Shown: piece by piece, positions 37,896-47,817 of the stretch
Numbering within the stretch: the first letter of the stretch is position 1
Layout of the letters: every line of letters begins with the position of its first letter
Source: Candidatus Jettenia ecosi
GTDB taxonomy: Bacteria > Planctomycetota > Brocadiia > Brocadiales > Brocadiaceae
Direction of reading: 5' to 3'
Length of the DNA: 59,689 nucleotides
Assembly: GCA_005524015.1 (NCBI GenBank)
Contig: SULG01000010.1
Coordinates: 1 to 59,689, forward strand
Notes under the pieces: generated by a model
The model's input: only the letters and a program-made list of their open reading frames with translations
Database searches by the model: none
What the model was told of the DNA's origin: nothing
Translations under genes and position numbers: made by a program

Positions 37896-39797
37896 ATGTT
37901 ACTATCCCATATTCAAAAAGTACTGACCCCCCTCTTTCCTTCCCTTTCCATTCTCCTATCTTTTGTAAGCGCAACCTCAATCTTTTTTTTATCAGCAAAC
38001 GAAAGATGTCTAGCAGATACGTATTATGTTGCAACAAATGGTAATGATTCAAACAATGGAAGTTTATCTAATCCCTGGAAGACCATAGAAAAGAGTATCG
38101 AAAAATTACAACCGGGCGATACCCTCTGTCTCAGGAGTGGAACTTACTATGAAAGTCAAATTGTAATTAACAATCATGGAGAAAAATCAAATTGGATTAC
38201 CATAAAAAATTACGCTGATGAATCGGTTACCATTGATGGTTGCTACAAGGAATTTAGATCAACTCCTAACTCTCGGTGGGAGGTATACGATTCTTCAAAA
38301 GGAATATACAGGTCGGTAGATACATACCTCAACGCAGAGGGTATTCATGGGTATTTTGGAAGTGAAAATGGTAATTATCGGCTTGTTTCTTATGAAAGAT
38401 ACAGCGATCTTAGCGCAGATAATGAAGACTATACTGATATTGGTAATATTTATCTTGGCCCGGGTATATTCTGGGATAGTTCCGATGAAAGGATATATAT
38501 AAGGCTAAAGCACAGTGAACAAGAAATTGCTATGGGGTATGCTATCCCCTTAGATACAAATCCTTGCTCTACATCGATGCACATCTTTCCAAACCACGAA
38601 GTTATCACCTTTCAGGAGAAATCCTCATATATACATATCGGGGGTATTAATCTCAGATATCAGAATAATGCCCTTGAGTTTAAATCAGGATCAAACCACA
38701 TTTTTCTTAAGAACATCGATATAATAGGTGGTAGGACACCTGTTTTGATCCGTAACGGTGTTCATGGTATTGTATTCGATGGTATTCATGTCTCCGGTAA
38801 CGTTCCTCCCTGGATTGCCTGGAGTGATGTCAAATGTGGTACGGAACCTGGACATGCTTTTCAGGGGCCTGCAATAAGTCTTCAGGATTCAGCATACGAT
38901 ATAGAAATCAAGAATTGCACATTTGAAGATACCTGGGATGGAATCGGCGCAGTTGATACATCGTATGATCTTCATATCCACAATAACATATTTAAAGGTA
39001 CCCGGGATGATGGAGTTCAATTAGGGTCTGGCTGCTCTGACGTTGAGATCAATCACAATAGAATGATCTTCGTTTCAAAAGGGATTTCCAGGCATGGATC
39101 AGGTTCTCCTCCCAAACCAGGGACAAAATATATCCATCACAACATTATTGATTGCAGCAAACCGATGTTGGGTGGGAGACGTGATCCTGATAGATTACTC
39201 TCAAAAAAATATCATGGCCCGAATGGTGATGGGATGGTATGGGCTCGTCCGCTTGCAAAGCATGAAGCTAATAGATTTGGTAAAGGTGATCCATGGAAGA
39301 TATACCATAACACTATGGTATTTGGGAAGGAGCTAAACAATAAGGGAACAGGACATGAATATATTCTTAAATATTTTTATCGAGATCAACCACAGGAGGT
39401 CTATAACAATATTATCATTCAGACGATGGACCATTGGCTGGCGAGAGAGTGCAGGGTGGCAGATGGTTCTCAAATATATGATGGGAATATCTACTATCGC
39501 TCTATAAACAATCCTAAAACTTATTTTTTTAAATCACACAGAGAAAGAAAAAAAAGCAGTAAAAAAAATTTTATGAGTCTTTCCGAGTTTAAGTCTTCAA
39601 AATTCTTTAAATCCTCTAAGAAATACTACCCTCCCGGTTTGGAGAACTCCGGTATCGAAGCTGACCCTCAATTAGACGAGAATTATTATCCTGATCCCAA
39701 TGGTCCGGCAGCAACTGGCGCTATACCTTTACCATTTGGTTGGCCTGGCAGGGATGGCAGAAAATATCGAGGAGCGCTGCCTCCACAACAACCTTAA
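37896..39797 (+). CDS. secreted right-handed parallel beta-helix protein under riboswitch control (paralogue 1)
   Basis: The protein has 633 residues with a signal peptide (about 1-41, ...NERCLA). The opening YYVATNGNDSNNGSLSNPW and KTIEKSIEKLQPGDTLCLRSGTYYES matches the PL6/pectate-lyase-like beta-helix entry. Stacked coils follow from about 100 to 480 with many I-N-N and IHHNII turns. The C-terminal part ends in GPAATGAIPLPFGWPGRDG. It is nearly the same protein as at 42863 and is related to that at 47818. Expected role: binding, cleavage or epimerisation of a surface polysaccharide. AAGGAGG lies nine bases before the ATG; c-di-GMP riboswitches 1 and 2 lie upstream. Confidence 0.85.
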   Translation: MLLSHIQKVLTPLFPSLSILLSFVSATSIFFLSANERCLADTYYVATNGNDSNNGSLSNPWKTIEKSIEKLQPGDTLCLRSGTYYESQIVINNHGEKSNWITIKNYADESVTIDGCYKEFRSTPNSRWEVYDSSKGIYRSVDTYLNAEGIHGYFGSENGNYRLVSYERYSDLSADNEDYTDIGNIYLGPGIFWDSSDERIYIRLKHSEQEIAMGYAIPLDTNPCSTSMHIFPNHEVITFQEKSSYIHIGGINLRYQNNALEFKSGSNHIFLKNIDIIGGRTPVLIRNGVHGIVFDGIHVSGNVPPWIAWSDVKCGTEPGHAFQGPAISLQDSAYDIEIKNCTFEDTWDGIGAVDTSYDLHIHNNIFKGTRDDGVQLGSGCSDVEINHNRMIFVSKGISRHGSGSPPKPGTKYIHHNIIDCSKPMLGGRRDPDRLLSKKYHGPNGDGMVWARPLAKHEANRFGKGDPWKIYHNTMVFGKELNNKGTGHEYILKYFYRDQPQEVYNNIIIQTMDHWLARECRVADGSQIYDGNIYYRSINNPKTYFFKSHRERKKSSKKNFMSLSEFKSSKFFKSSKKYYPPGLENSGIEADPQLDENYYPDPNGPAATGAIPLPFGWPGRDGRKYRGALPPQQP

Positions 39798-39975
39798 CTA
39801 ACCGAATTTACCTAAGAATGGTTAAGCCTCGTAAACTTTAGATGCTTTAGGTATACAAGATATCTTACAATTTTTTCGCTGTTAACTCCTACTATCATTT
39901 TAATTATAAAAAAATTAGTGTAATAATCTGAACAAATTTCAGTAATTAATATGTTAAAAATTTAAGGAGAAAAAA

Positions 39976-42471
39976 ATGAGAAAGTTGAAGGGTAAATTAT
40001 ATAAATTTCTTTTCTGTAAAATAGCATTCCTGTGTTGCTTGTCAGGCGCTTCATATGCCGGCACAATTCATGTGCCAGGGGATTATTCCACAATTAAGGC
40101 TGCTGTAAGTAATGCATCGCCCGGTGATGTTATCATTATTGCTCCCGGAACCTACCGTGAAAATGGTATCAATATCAATAAAAAGCTTACCATTACTTCC
40201 CGGTATTATACAACAAAAGATACCAAGTATATAAATCAAACTGTTATCGATGGAGGCAGGGCTACGGTATTTGAAACTATTAACGGCAAGGGAGTAAATG
40301 TAGAGATTAGCGGTCTGAAATTTACCAATGCCTCTAAGCCAATCATTGTAAACGATTTAGTCACCATAAAAAATAATATCTTTAGTGACAATGGAGGTGA
40401 TGCCATTAGTTTTGAATCGGATGGCTATGGCTATGTTGGCTATAACACGATTGAAAACACGAGTGATGATGGGATTGATGTTGACGGAAGAAGGGGGTAT
40501 TACACCATCGAACACAATATGATTTTAAATAATGGGGATGATGGCATAGAAATCCGTTTGTACAGGTATGCCGGTCCGACTATAAAATACGCCATTAATA
40601 ACAATACTTTATCGGGAAATAGTGAGGATGGCATTCAATTAATTGATTATTCTGATGTGTCAGATAGGGTATTTTCTATCTTCAATAATGTCATTGTAAA
40701 CAATGCTATGGCCGGTGTAGGGTGCATGCCCGATGGAAATACTTTGGAGAATTACGGCGGGTCATACATGAAGGAAAGAGTATATCTTTACCATAATACT
40801 ATTGTGGGTAATGTGGTAGGTATTACGGGTGCAGACAACATGATTGCCCTGAATAACATTATAGCAAATAATAAGAATGTGGGAGTAAAAAGGGCTAAGA
40901 CAGATTCCGTTGTAGGGTATAGTATTTTTTATAACAACGGGGAGCATATAAAAGACAGCATTACGGACAATGGAATTCTATTAAATGTTGTACCTAAATA
41001 TGATTCCAATTACCATCTTTTGGATGGAAGTCCCTGCATAGACAAAGGGACGGCTTATTTTGTATGGCATTCAGATGTTGTTTTAAATATACCATCATCC
41101 TCCTACAAGGGATCATCGCCCGACCTGGGAGCAAAAGAATCGGGAAGTTCAACCGAGCCTCCGAAAAACCAGGCGCCAACAGTAAATGCCGGGAGTCTTG
41201 AGGTAATTTACGATCCTACTGACTATCTTACTCTTGGTGGACAGGTAAGCGATGATGGATTGCCGGATGATACGTTAGAGACTTTTTGGAGTATGGTAAG
41301 TGGTCCTGGCACGGTGACCTTTTCTGATCCGAGGGATACAAATGCCACAGCCACCTTCTCCAAGCAAGGTACGTATAAATTAAAACTAACAGCGAATGAC
41401 GGCGAGCTAGAGGCAAGTGATACGATAACGGTCAGGTATGTAGAAGATGGTGATGGGGATACGGTCACGGTTGCAGCGCCGAACACAGTTCCTTTTGAAG
41501 CAGAAGATTATGCATGGCTTGTAGGAACGGCAAAGAAGGTAAGTGATGCAGATGCATCGGGTGGTACAGCGATTACTGCACCGGAGGGGATGGGAGATTG
41601 GGCATATGCAGAATATTCTCTCATAGTTACGGAGGAGAATTACCCGTACTATCTGTGGGTTCGGGCAAAGGGGAGTGATGCCGGTAGCAATTCCTTGTCG
41701 GTTTCCTTTCTGGAAGAGCCTGCAATCACCGTGGCGACTTCTTCTGATGGCGCATATTCCTGGATTAAATTGCCAAAGAGTCTTTCTGCTCCACCGGGAA
41801 ATCGGCCACTCATTATCAAGGCAGCCGAAGATGGAGTGACATGGGACAAAGCAATCATTACTACCGATCCCTCTTATGACCCTAGATCAATAGTTACTAC
41901 TATATACGCATTAGACGTTTCCATAGCACAAGGAGACGATGATGTTGAGGAGAAAAATAGTGGTGGTATGAGAATGTCTAGTTCAGATCTAGAATTGGTT
42001 GTCGATAGTGGAATAATACAGAATATTGGATTGAGATTCAATTCCTTAGACATCCCATCTGGAGCAATAATTACCAAAGCATATATACAGTTCACAACTG
42101 ATGAAATAAGCTTCGATGAAACTACCCTTATGATAAAAGGCGAAGCTTCAAATAACGCCACACCTTTTGTTGGTAGCAAAGGCAATGTCTCTTCTCGACT
42201 AAGAACGGTTGCCAAAGTTAGCTGGAATCCTGCCGCATGGGATATCAGGGGAGAATCAGGGCAAGACCAGCAGACACCGGACATTACTTCCATCGTTCAG
42301 GAAATAATAAATCAACCTGGCTGGGCAGCAAATAATGCAATGGTATTTATTATTTCAGGTACAGGAAGAAGATTAGCAGAATCCTTCGAGGGCGCCACAA
42401 ACCATGGAGATCTTAATAAAGCCCCTAAACTGCATATTGAATACAGTAAAATACAAGATTTTTCCCTATGA
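39976..42471 (+). CDS. multidomain beta-helix protein with PKD-like and carbohydrate-binding-like domains
   Basis: This 831-residue exported protein has a signal peptide (about 1-29) and AAGGAG before the ATG. Residues 30-390 form a NosD-like right-handed beta-helix (TIHVPGDYSTIKAAVSNAS, GDVIIIAPGTYREN, many GxxxIxNNTxxxN turns). Residues 395-490 are PKD-like (QAPTVNAGSLEVIYD ... GTYKLKLTANDGELEASD). Residues 500-635 resemble a CBM6/35-type sugar-binding domain (FEAEDYAWLVG ... YPYYLWVRAKG). Residues 640-831 form a further beta-sandwich seen in other surface proteins (YIQFTTDE ... APKLHIEYS). It has no riboswitch and lies between the two riboswitch-controlled paralogues. A cell-surface polysaccharide-binding enzyme is likely; the substrate is unknown. 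Confidence 0.82.
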   Translation: MRKLKGKLYKFLFCKIAFLCCLSGASYAGTIHVPGDYSTIKAAVSNASPGDVIIIAPGTYRENGININKKLTITSRYYTTKDTKYINQTVIDGGRATVFETINGKGVNVEISGLKFTNASKPIIVNDLVTIKNNIFSDNGGDAISFESDGYGYVGYNTIENTSDDGIDVDGRRGYYTIEHNMILNNGDDGIEIRLYRYAGPTIKYAINNNTLSGNSEDGIQLIDYSDVSDRVFSIFNNVIVNNAMAGVGCMPDGNTLENYGGSYMKERVYLYHNTIVGNVVGITGADNMIALNNIIANNKNVGVKRAKTDSVVGYSIFYNNGEHIKDSITDNGILLNVVPKYDSNYHLLDGSPCIDKGTAYFVWHSDVVLNIPSSSYKGSSPDLGAKESGSSTEPPKNQAPTVNAGSLEVIYDPTDYLTLGGQVSDDGLPDDTLETFWSMVSGPGTVTFSDPRDTNATATFSKQGTYKLKLTANDGELEASDTITVRYVEDGDGDTVTVAAPNTVPFEAEDYAWLVGTAKKVSDADASGGTAITAPEGMGDWAYAEYSLIVTEENYPYYLWVRAKGSDAGSNSLSVSFLEEPAITVATSSDGAYSWIKLPKSLSAPPGNRPLIIKAAEDGVTWDKAIITTDPSYDPRSIVTTIYALDVSIAQGDDDVEEKNSGGMRMSSSDLELVVDSGIIQNIGLRFNSLDIPSGAIITKAYIQFTTDEISFDETTLMIKGEASNNATPFVGSKGNVSSRLRTVAKVSWNPAAWDIRGESGQDQQTPDITSIVQEIINQPGWAANNAMVFIISGTGRRLAESFEGATNHGDLNKAPKLHIEYSKIQDFSL

Positions 42472-42493
42472 TAAACTCTTGTTAAAAACACAT

Positions 42494-42537
42494 GGAATAG
42501 ATTAGCTCGCCATTTTAAAGAGACGCTAGTCTATTCC
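42494..42537 (+). terminator. terminator of the multidomain beta-helix gene
   Basis: A 13-base stem (GGAATAGATTAGC / GCTAGTCTATTCC, one G-U pair) with an 18-base loop starts 23 bases after the stop codon and is followed by TTTT. Confidence 0.6.
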
Positions 42538-42707
42538 TTTTCCGCAATAAAAACTAAAATAATAAGAGTAAATTTTAACTTAATTTGTCTAATTATTCTA
42601 CGGTTTAACAACTATTCATTCTGCTTTAAAATTTTTAAGAAAGGAGGTAACCAATCCTTCATATAAAGTAATTTTAAGCATCCTTCCGTAATGAAGTTGT
42701 TTAGTAG

Positions 42708-42803
42708 AAACCAGATAAGGGCAAACCATTCAAAAGGATGGGGCGCAAAGCCACTGGCCTAAATCCCTCATAAGGACACGGTAGCAAGGTTGCCGGGCAA
42801 ATA
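42708..42803 (+). promoter_or_regulatory. cyclic di-GMP-I (GEMM-I) riboswitch 3 (diverged)
   Basis: This is the same architecture as riboswitches 1 and 2, 60 bases before the beta-helix gene at 42863. The ligand-contacting positions (AGGGC, GCAAAGC, TTGCCGG) are kept. The GNRA tetraloop is AAAA (42732-42735) instead of GAAA, ACGC has become GCGC (42743), and the second helix region reads CCCTCATAAGGACAC. The loop change should weaken the tetraloop-receptor contact, so affinity may differ from the other two. Confidence 0.88.
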
Positions 42804-42862
42804 CAACAGCACTTTGCAGGTCTTGTGTTTGTTGCGGCCAAATTTTATAAGGAGGCGCTGGC

Positions 42863-44764
42863 ATGTTACTATCCCATATTCAAAAAGTACTGAAACCCCC
42901 TGTTTTTTCTCTTTCCATTCTCCTATCGTTTATAAGCTTAACCTCAACCTTTTTTTTATCAACAAACGAAAGATGTCTGGCAGATACGTATTATGTTGCA
43001 ACAAATGGTAATGATTCAAACAGTGGAAGTTTATCTAATCCCTGGAGGACTATAGAAAAGAGTATCGAAAAATTACAACCAGGCGATACCCTCTATCTCA
43101 GGGGCGGAACTTACTATGAAAGTCAAATTGAAATTAATAATCGTGGAGACGAATCAAATTGGATTACCATAAAAAATTATGCTGATGAGTCGGTTACCAT
43201 TGACGGTTGCTACAAGGAATTTAGATCAACTCCTAACTCTCGGTGGGAGGTATACGATTCTTCAAAAGGAATATACAGGTCAGTAGATACGTATCCTAAC
43301 GCAAGGGAAATTTATGGGTATTTTGGAAGCGGAAACGACAACTATCGCCTTGTTCCTTACGAAGATTATGATGATCTTCGGACAAGTAACGAAGATTATA
43401 CCAGGTCTGGCAGTATTTATATCGGCCCCGGTATATTCTGGAATGGTTCTAATAAAAAGATCTATATCAGACTAAAGCCCAGTAAGCAGGAAATTGCCAT
43501 GGGATACAATATCCCATCCAGCGCCGATCCTCGTTCTACACCCATGTATATCTTCTCAGACCATGAGATTATCACTTTTGGACCATCAAGTTCTTATATA
43601 ACCATTGAAGGTATTAACGCAAGATATCAGAATAATGTCTTTGAACTTGAATCCGGGTCAGATCATATTACTCTTAAGAATATGGAGATAGCAGGTGGGA
43701 GGACACCTATTATGATCCGTGGCGATGTTCGTGATATTGTTCTTGATGGTATCCGTGTCTCTGATAACGTTCCTCCCTGGATTGCCTGGAGTGATGTCAA
43801 ATGTGGTACTCAACCTGGGCATAGCCTTCAAGGGACTGCAATATCGATAGAAGATTCAGCGCATGATATAGAGATCAAGAATTGTGTGTTTAATAACACC
43901 TGGGATGGAATTGATGCAAACGAAACAGCATACAATCTCCATATCCATGATAATGTATTCACGGGCACACGGGATGATGTGGTTCAGTTAGGGTCTGGCT
44001 GCTCTGATGTTGAGATCAATCACAATAGAATGATCCTCGTTTCAAAAGGGGTTTCCCTTGAAGGGTCAGGTTCACCGCTTAGGCCAGGGACAAAGTATAT
44101 CCATCATAATATTATTGATTGCAGTAAGCCAATGCTCGGTGGAAGACGTGATCCAAATAATTTACTCTCAGGAAAATATCATGGTCCGAATGGTGATGGG
44201 ATGGTATGGGCGCGTCCATTTGGACGGCACCAGGGTATTGAGTTTGGCGGGGGTGATCCATGGAAGATATACCATAACACCATTATATTTGGGAAGGAAT
44301 TGAATGGTAAGGGGTCAGGGCATGAATATATACTCGAAACTTTTTATCCCGGGTATCCACAGGAGGTCTATAACAATATCATCATTCAGACGATGGATCA
44401 TTGGCTGGCGAGGGATTGCAGGGTGGCAGATGGTTCACAGATATGCGATGGGAATATCTACTATCGCTCAGCAGCCGGACCTAAGAACTATTTTTTCAGA
44501 TCATGGGAGGAGAGATTAGGAAGCAGTTCATACTATTTCAAAAGCCTTTCTGCGTTTAAATCATCAAAACTCTTTGATGCTTCCAGGAAATATTATGCGC
44601 CTGGCTGGGAGAAGAATGGGACTGAAGCTAATCCTCAGTTAGATAAAGATTACTATCCTGCCCCTGACGGTCCTGCGGCACATGGCGCTATACCGTTACC
44701 ATCTAGCTGGCCTGGTCTCGATGGTGGAGGATACCGAGGAGCGCTACCTCCACAAGCGCCATAA
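42863..44764 (+). CDS. secreted right-handed parallel beta-helix protein under riboswitch control (paralogue 2)
   Basis: The protein has 633 residues, the same length and layout as the protein at 37896: signal peptide (about 1-41), YYVATNGNDSNSGSLSNPW, GGTYYESQI, stacked coils and a C-terminal GAIPLPSSWPGLDGGG. The two differ most around residues 135-250 and near 540-580, and are almost identical in VPPWIAWSDVKCGT and the KYIHHNIIDCSKPMLGGRRD region, which may line the active groove. AAGGAGG precedes the ATG. Riboswitch 3 controls it. A rho-independent terminator follows. Confidence 0.85.
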   Translation: MLLSHIQKVLKPPVFSLSILLSFISLTSTFFLSTNERCLADTYYVATNGNDSNSGSLSNPWRTIEKSIEKLQPGDTLYLRGGTYYESQIEINNRGDESNWITIKNYADESVTIDGCYKEFRSTPNSRWEVYDSSKGIYRSVDTYPNAREIYGYFGSGNDNYRLVPYEDYDDLRTSNEDYTRSGSIYIGPGIFWNGSNKKIYIRLKPSKQEIAMGYNIPSSADPRSTPMYIFSDHEIITFGPSSSYITIEGINARYQNNVFELESGSDHITLKNMEIAGGRTPIMIRGDVRDIVLDGIRVSDNVPPWIAWSDVKCGTQPGHSLQGTAISIEDSAHDIEIKNCVFNNTWDGIDANETAYNLHIHDNVFTGTRDDVVQLGSGCSDVEINHNRMILVSKGVSLEGSGSPLRPGTKYIHHNIIDCSKPMLGGRRDPNNLLSGKYHGPNGDGMVWARPFGRHQGIEFGGGDPWKIYHNTIIFGKELNGKGSGHEYILETFYPGYPQEVYNNIIIQTMDHWLARDCRVADGSQICDGNIYYRSAAGPKNYFFRSWEERLGSSSYYFKSLSAFKSSKLFDASRKYYAPGWEKNGTEANPQLDKDYYPAPDGPAAHGAIPLPSSWPGLDGGGYRGALPPQAP

Positions 44765-44797
44765 TTTACTGCCCAAAACGATTTAGAAACAAAACAC

Positions 44798-44824
44798 TAA
44801 AGCCCCGATAACTCCGGGGCTTTA
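44798..44824. terminator. bidirectional rho-independent terminator
   Basis: A perfect 10-base stem (TAAAGCCCCG / CGGGGCTTTA) with a 7-base loop lies between the convergent beta-helix gene (ends 44764) and sugar transferase gene (ends 44869). Runs of A and T on both sides let it end transcription from either direction. Confidence 0.85.
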
Positions 44825-44868
44825 ATGTTATATAAAGATACACTCTTTTCTATCGTACGACCTACGCC

Positions 44869-46265
44869 CTATTGCCCTTTCCCAAATAACACTGTCGATA
44901 CTGTTTTCAGTACAATAAACAAATCAAAGAAGAGGGATTGATTTTGGATATAAAATAAATCATACTCAAGTTTTTCTTTCTGTTCTTCGTTATTGTCAAA
45001 GTAACGGCCTTGGACTTGCGCCCAGCCAGTAAGTCCGGGTTTTATGATGAAACGGAGCCGATAGTATGGAATATCTTTGGCCAATTTCTCAGCAAAGTAT
45101 TTCCGTATAGGACGCGTACCGATAAAACTCATCTCTCCTTTTAGGATATTGAATAGCTGAGGCAATTCATCAAATCTACACTTACGGAGAGGTCTACCCA
45201 CTTTTGTAACTCTTGAATCGTTTTTATTGGACCACTTAGGACCATCCTTTTCCGCATTAACAATCATTGTGCGGAATTTTAGTATCGTAAACGGCTTCTC
45301 ATTTTGCCCCAGACGTTCTTGTTTAAAAAAGATTGTCCCTTTTGATGATAATTTAATAGCCAGGCCTATTATCAACATTAGTGGGGACAATATAATTATT
45401 CCACACAAGGAGAGCAAGATATCCACAATCCTTTTTATTCTACTGTAAAGAAAAGGATTAAACTTCTTTCCTTGATTATGGAATAAAAACCAAGAATCCT
45501 TGATGCTATCTATTGGTATTTTAGCAGACAATGCCTCATAAAAATAGAGGGCATCATAAATGGCAATACCGCTAAATTTCATATCGAAAAGCCATTTTCT
45601 CAGTAGGGGAAAATCATTGAGGCTACATGCAACAACAATGGTATTAAATTTATTGTCAACAACTATATCAAAAAGGCTTTGGAAGGATATTGAATCACTC
45701 ACACAATCTGTTCCAGGATTCTCTGAATAATTTCTGATAATCTTTAAATCATAAGGAATAATCTTATATGTTTTAACAATGGAATTAATATCATTAACTA
45801 TAGCTCCATCACCAATAAGCAGCACTTTCTCCTTTAGATATTCCGATTTAGAAAAGACATTTACAAAGAGTTTGCGCCAGGCAAAGAGCAACAATATACT
45901 AAACATAGAATAAAACAATAGAATTGCTCTGCCGATTACCATATTAAAAGCAAAGATGTAGGAGAGAAATGCAACAATACTTGAAGTAATCAAAACTGCA
46001 AAGCTTATATAAAGAAGGAGTTTTGTATTGTTTTCCCAACGACTTTTATTGTAAAGTTCAAAAATATAAAAATTATTGGAGAAAGCGATATCAAGGTAAA
46101 AGCCCACCAATTGAACTTTGGCAGAATAAGCTTAAAATTAAAAGGTTCAAAAATCTTTATTTTAATAAACACTGTTATATAAAAGGTAATAAGAACAATG
46201 AGTATATCACCTAATAAAAGAAATACCTTTTTTTTACTGCTAGGAGAAAAGAAATACATTTTCAA
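44869..46265 (-). CDS. initiating undecaprenyl-phosphate sugar phosphotransferase (frame broken once)
   Basis: WbaP/exosortase-locus type sugar transferases start a lipid-linked glycan by moving a sugar-1-phosphate to undecaprenyl phosphate. The C-terminal catalytic domain (PF02397 type) is complete: KRIVDILLSLCGIIILSPL membrane hairpin, then KFRTMIVNAEKDG, LRKCRFDELPQLFNILKGEMSFIGTRP and KPGLTGWAQVQGR. Upstream are a Rossmann-like CoA_binding_3 region and four N-terminal helices. The first 65 or so codons (from 46265) are in another frame; the switch falls in or near T5 (plus-strand A5, 46060-46064), where a sixth T would restore FELYNKSRW. The whole is about 465 residues, the expected length. 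Confidence 0.88.
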
Positions 46266-46501
46266 ATGACCTTGTAAAAATTGTTAGTAGGAACAAAAGC
46301 TGCTTTAGAGTTACATTAGTAATATTAATAAATTTTAGCCATAAGATTTTCGCTTACAAGCTATAAACCATAATAACATTCATAAGGAGCTTATTGCAGA
46401 AAGAAGAAAATGCATAGTAAAAACATTTATCGCAGTGAACTGGAACATCTGGTACAAATCTTTAATCTTTATTATGATAAAATACCTTTAATATACAATA
46501 T

Positions 46502-47644
46502 CTATAAGGCCCCTGCGTTCTTATAAACTCCAGATGTTTTTTCTAAAATTTTCTCTTCATCAAAGATATCTACTGCCCGTTTGCGGCTTTCTATACCCAT
46601 TTTATTTATTAACTCTGGCTCTCGAATAAACTTGAGCATACAATTTGCTAACGATTCAACGTCTTTTGGCGACGAAAAAAAACCATTGACGCCATCCACA
46701 ACAACCTCCTTACAACCTGGAGTATTTGTAGTAATAATTGGTTTTCCTTTAGCAGCAGCTTCTATTAATGACCGGGGAACGCCTTCCGGATAATATGAGG
46801 GTAAAACGACTACGTCAGAATTGTCTAACAAAATCATCACATCTTCAAAAGGGATACGTCCAATCCATTTAGCGATTCCCCTTGCATTAACTTCGTTTAG
46901 CCATTTTTCAGGAATTGCATCCGGGTTTCCCTTTGCGCCACCGCCAGATGCACCACCGGCTAAAATAAATTTGGTTTCAGGGTACTGCTTTTTAACCCTT
47001 TCTGCAGCACTAATATATTCACTTATGCCTTTACTCCAGAGCATTCTTGAAACAAGGAGAAATTGTAAGTTAGCGTCGCTTCGCTTAATCTTATTTGGAT
47101 AAAAAACTTTAGTATTAACCCCTGAACCAAGAATAACCTGAGCATTGGTTTTTTTAATGAGATTATTCAAGATAAACAACTGATAGTCATCATTGTTTTG
47201 GAAAATCACTCGTGGCCGACCAGATAAGGCAAACTTATAAAGCATCATCGAGGTACGCATTAAGAAACCACGCTCATTAAACACATAGCCTAATCCTGTA
47301 ATTGAATTTATAATAGCAGGAACCTTTGCCCATTTAGCAGCTAATGAGCCAAAAATAACGGGTTTTATGGTAAAATGATGCACAAGCGATGGCGATTCCT
47401 GATCATAAAGTGACTTCAATCGCCATATAAGAGCAACATCAGCAATAGGATTTTTTCCCTTATGGTCGATATTAATATTTATAAATCTTATACCTATATT
47501 TGAAAATTTATTAACATAATCTGCTTCATCATTAGCTATTGCAATAACAGACCATCCTTGATTGGATAGGAATTTCATTAACTGAAGCCTATAATTAAAT
47601 AATGCAAAACCAGTGTTTGCAATAAACAGAGCTTTTTTTTCCAT
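46502..47644 (-). CDS. GT4-family glycosyltransferase
   Basis: This 380-residue protein has a GT-B fold with an N-terminal domain opening KALFIANTGFALFNYRLQLMK and LVHHFTIKPVIFGSLAAKWA, and a C-terminal nucleotide-sugar-binding domain: LQFLLVSRMLWSKGISEYI (near 200) and EGVPRSLIEAAAKGKPIITT (E-x7-E, near 300). It is closest in style to PglA/WbnK-like transferases that add the second sugar to a lipid carrier. The sugar is unknown. It follows the polymerase and beta-helix genes on the minus strand. Confidence 0.87.
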   Translation of the reverse strand: MEKKALFIANTGFALFNYRLQLMKFLSNQGWSVIAIANDEADYVNKFSNIGIRFININIDHKGKNPIADVALIWRLKSLYDQESPSLVHHFTIKPVIFGSLAAKWAKVPAIINSITGLGYVFNERGFLMRTSMMLYKFALSGRPRVIFQNNDDYQLFILNNLIKKTNAQVILGSGVNTKVFYPNKIKRSDANLQFLLVSRMLWSKGISEYISAAERVKKQYPETKFILAGGASGGGAKGNPDAIPEKWLNEVNARGIAKWIGRIPFEDVMILLDNSDVVVLPSYYPEGVPRSLIEAAAKGKPIITTNTPGCKEVVVDGVNGFFSSPKDVESLANCMLKFIREPELINKMGIESRKRAVDIFDEEKILEKTSGVYKNAGAL

Positions 47645-47817
47645 GGTAACGAAAGTCTCTCTATAATTTATAGTAATATTCTTTAATCTCTATCAGGGAT
47701 TATTGATTCATTTTGTTAGATAGATAGATAAAAAATATTTTAAAGAATTAAAATAAATTCATGATTAATAATAGTATTACACGGTTATTGTTATAGCTTA
47801 ATAGTATGATTTTTTCA

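Larger units (their letters stand above)
37637..39797 (+). repeat. duplicated riboswitch plus beta-helix gene unit, copy A
   Basis: This unit of upstream block, riboswitch, leader and beta-helix gene is repeated at 42606-44764. The noncoding part is closely similar (for example AAGGAGGCAACCAATCC before the riboswitch and CAGCACTTTGCAGGTCTTGTG after it), as is most of the coding part. Confidence 0.75.
42606..44764 (+). repeat. duplicated riboswitch plus beta-helix gene unit, copy B
   Basis: This is the counterpart of 37637-39797. The upstream block, riboswitch, 3' leader and coding sequence are all homologous, and the multidomain beta-helix gene lies between the copies. Confidence 0.75.

Noticed and set aside
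37805..38044. Plus-strand ORF starting inside riboswitch 2
   Set aside because: It begins in the aptamer and crosses into the beta-helix gene in another frame; the strong GGAGG belongs to 37896.
46005..46265. Separate small membrane protein ahead of the sugar transferase
   Set aside because: Its helices and the downstream frame join into one normal-length sugar transferase after a one-base correction.
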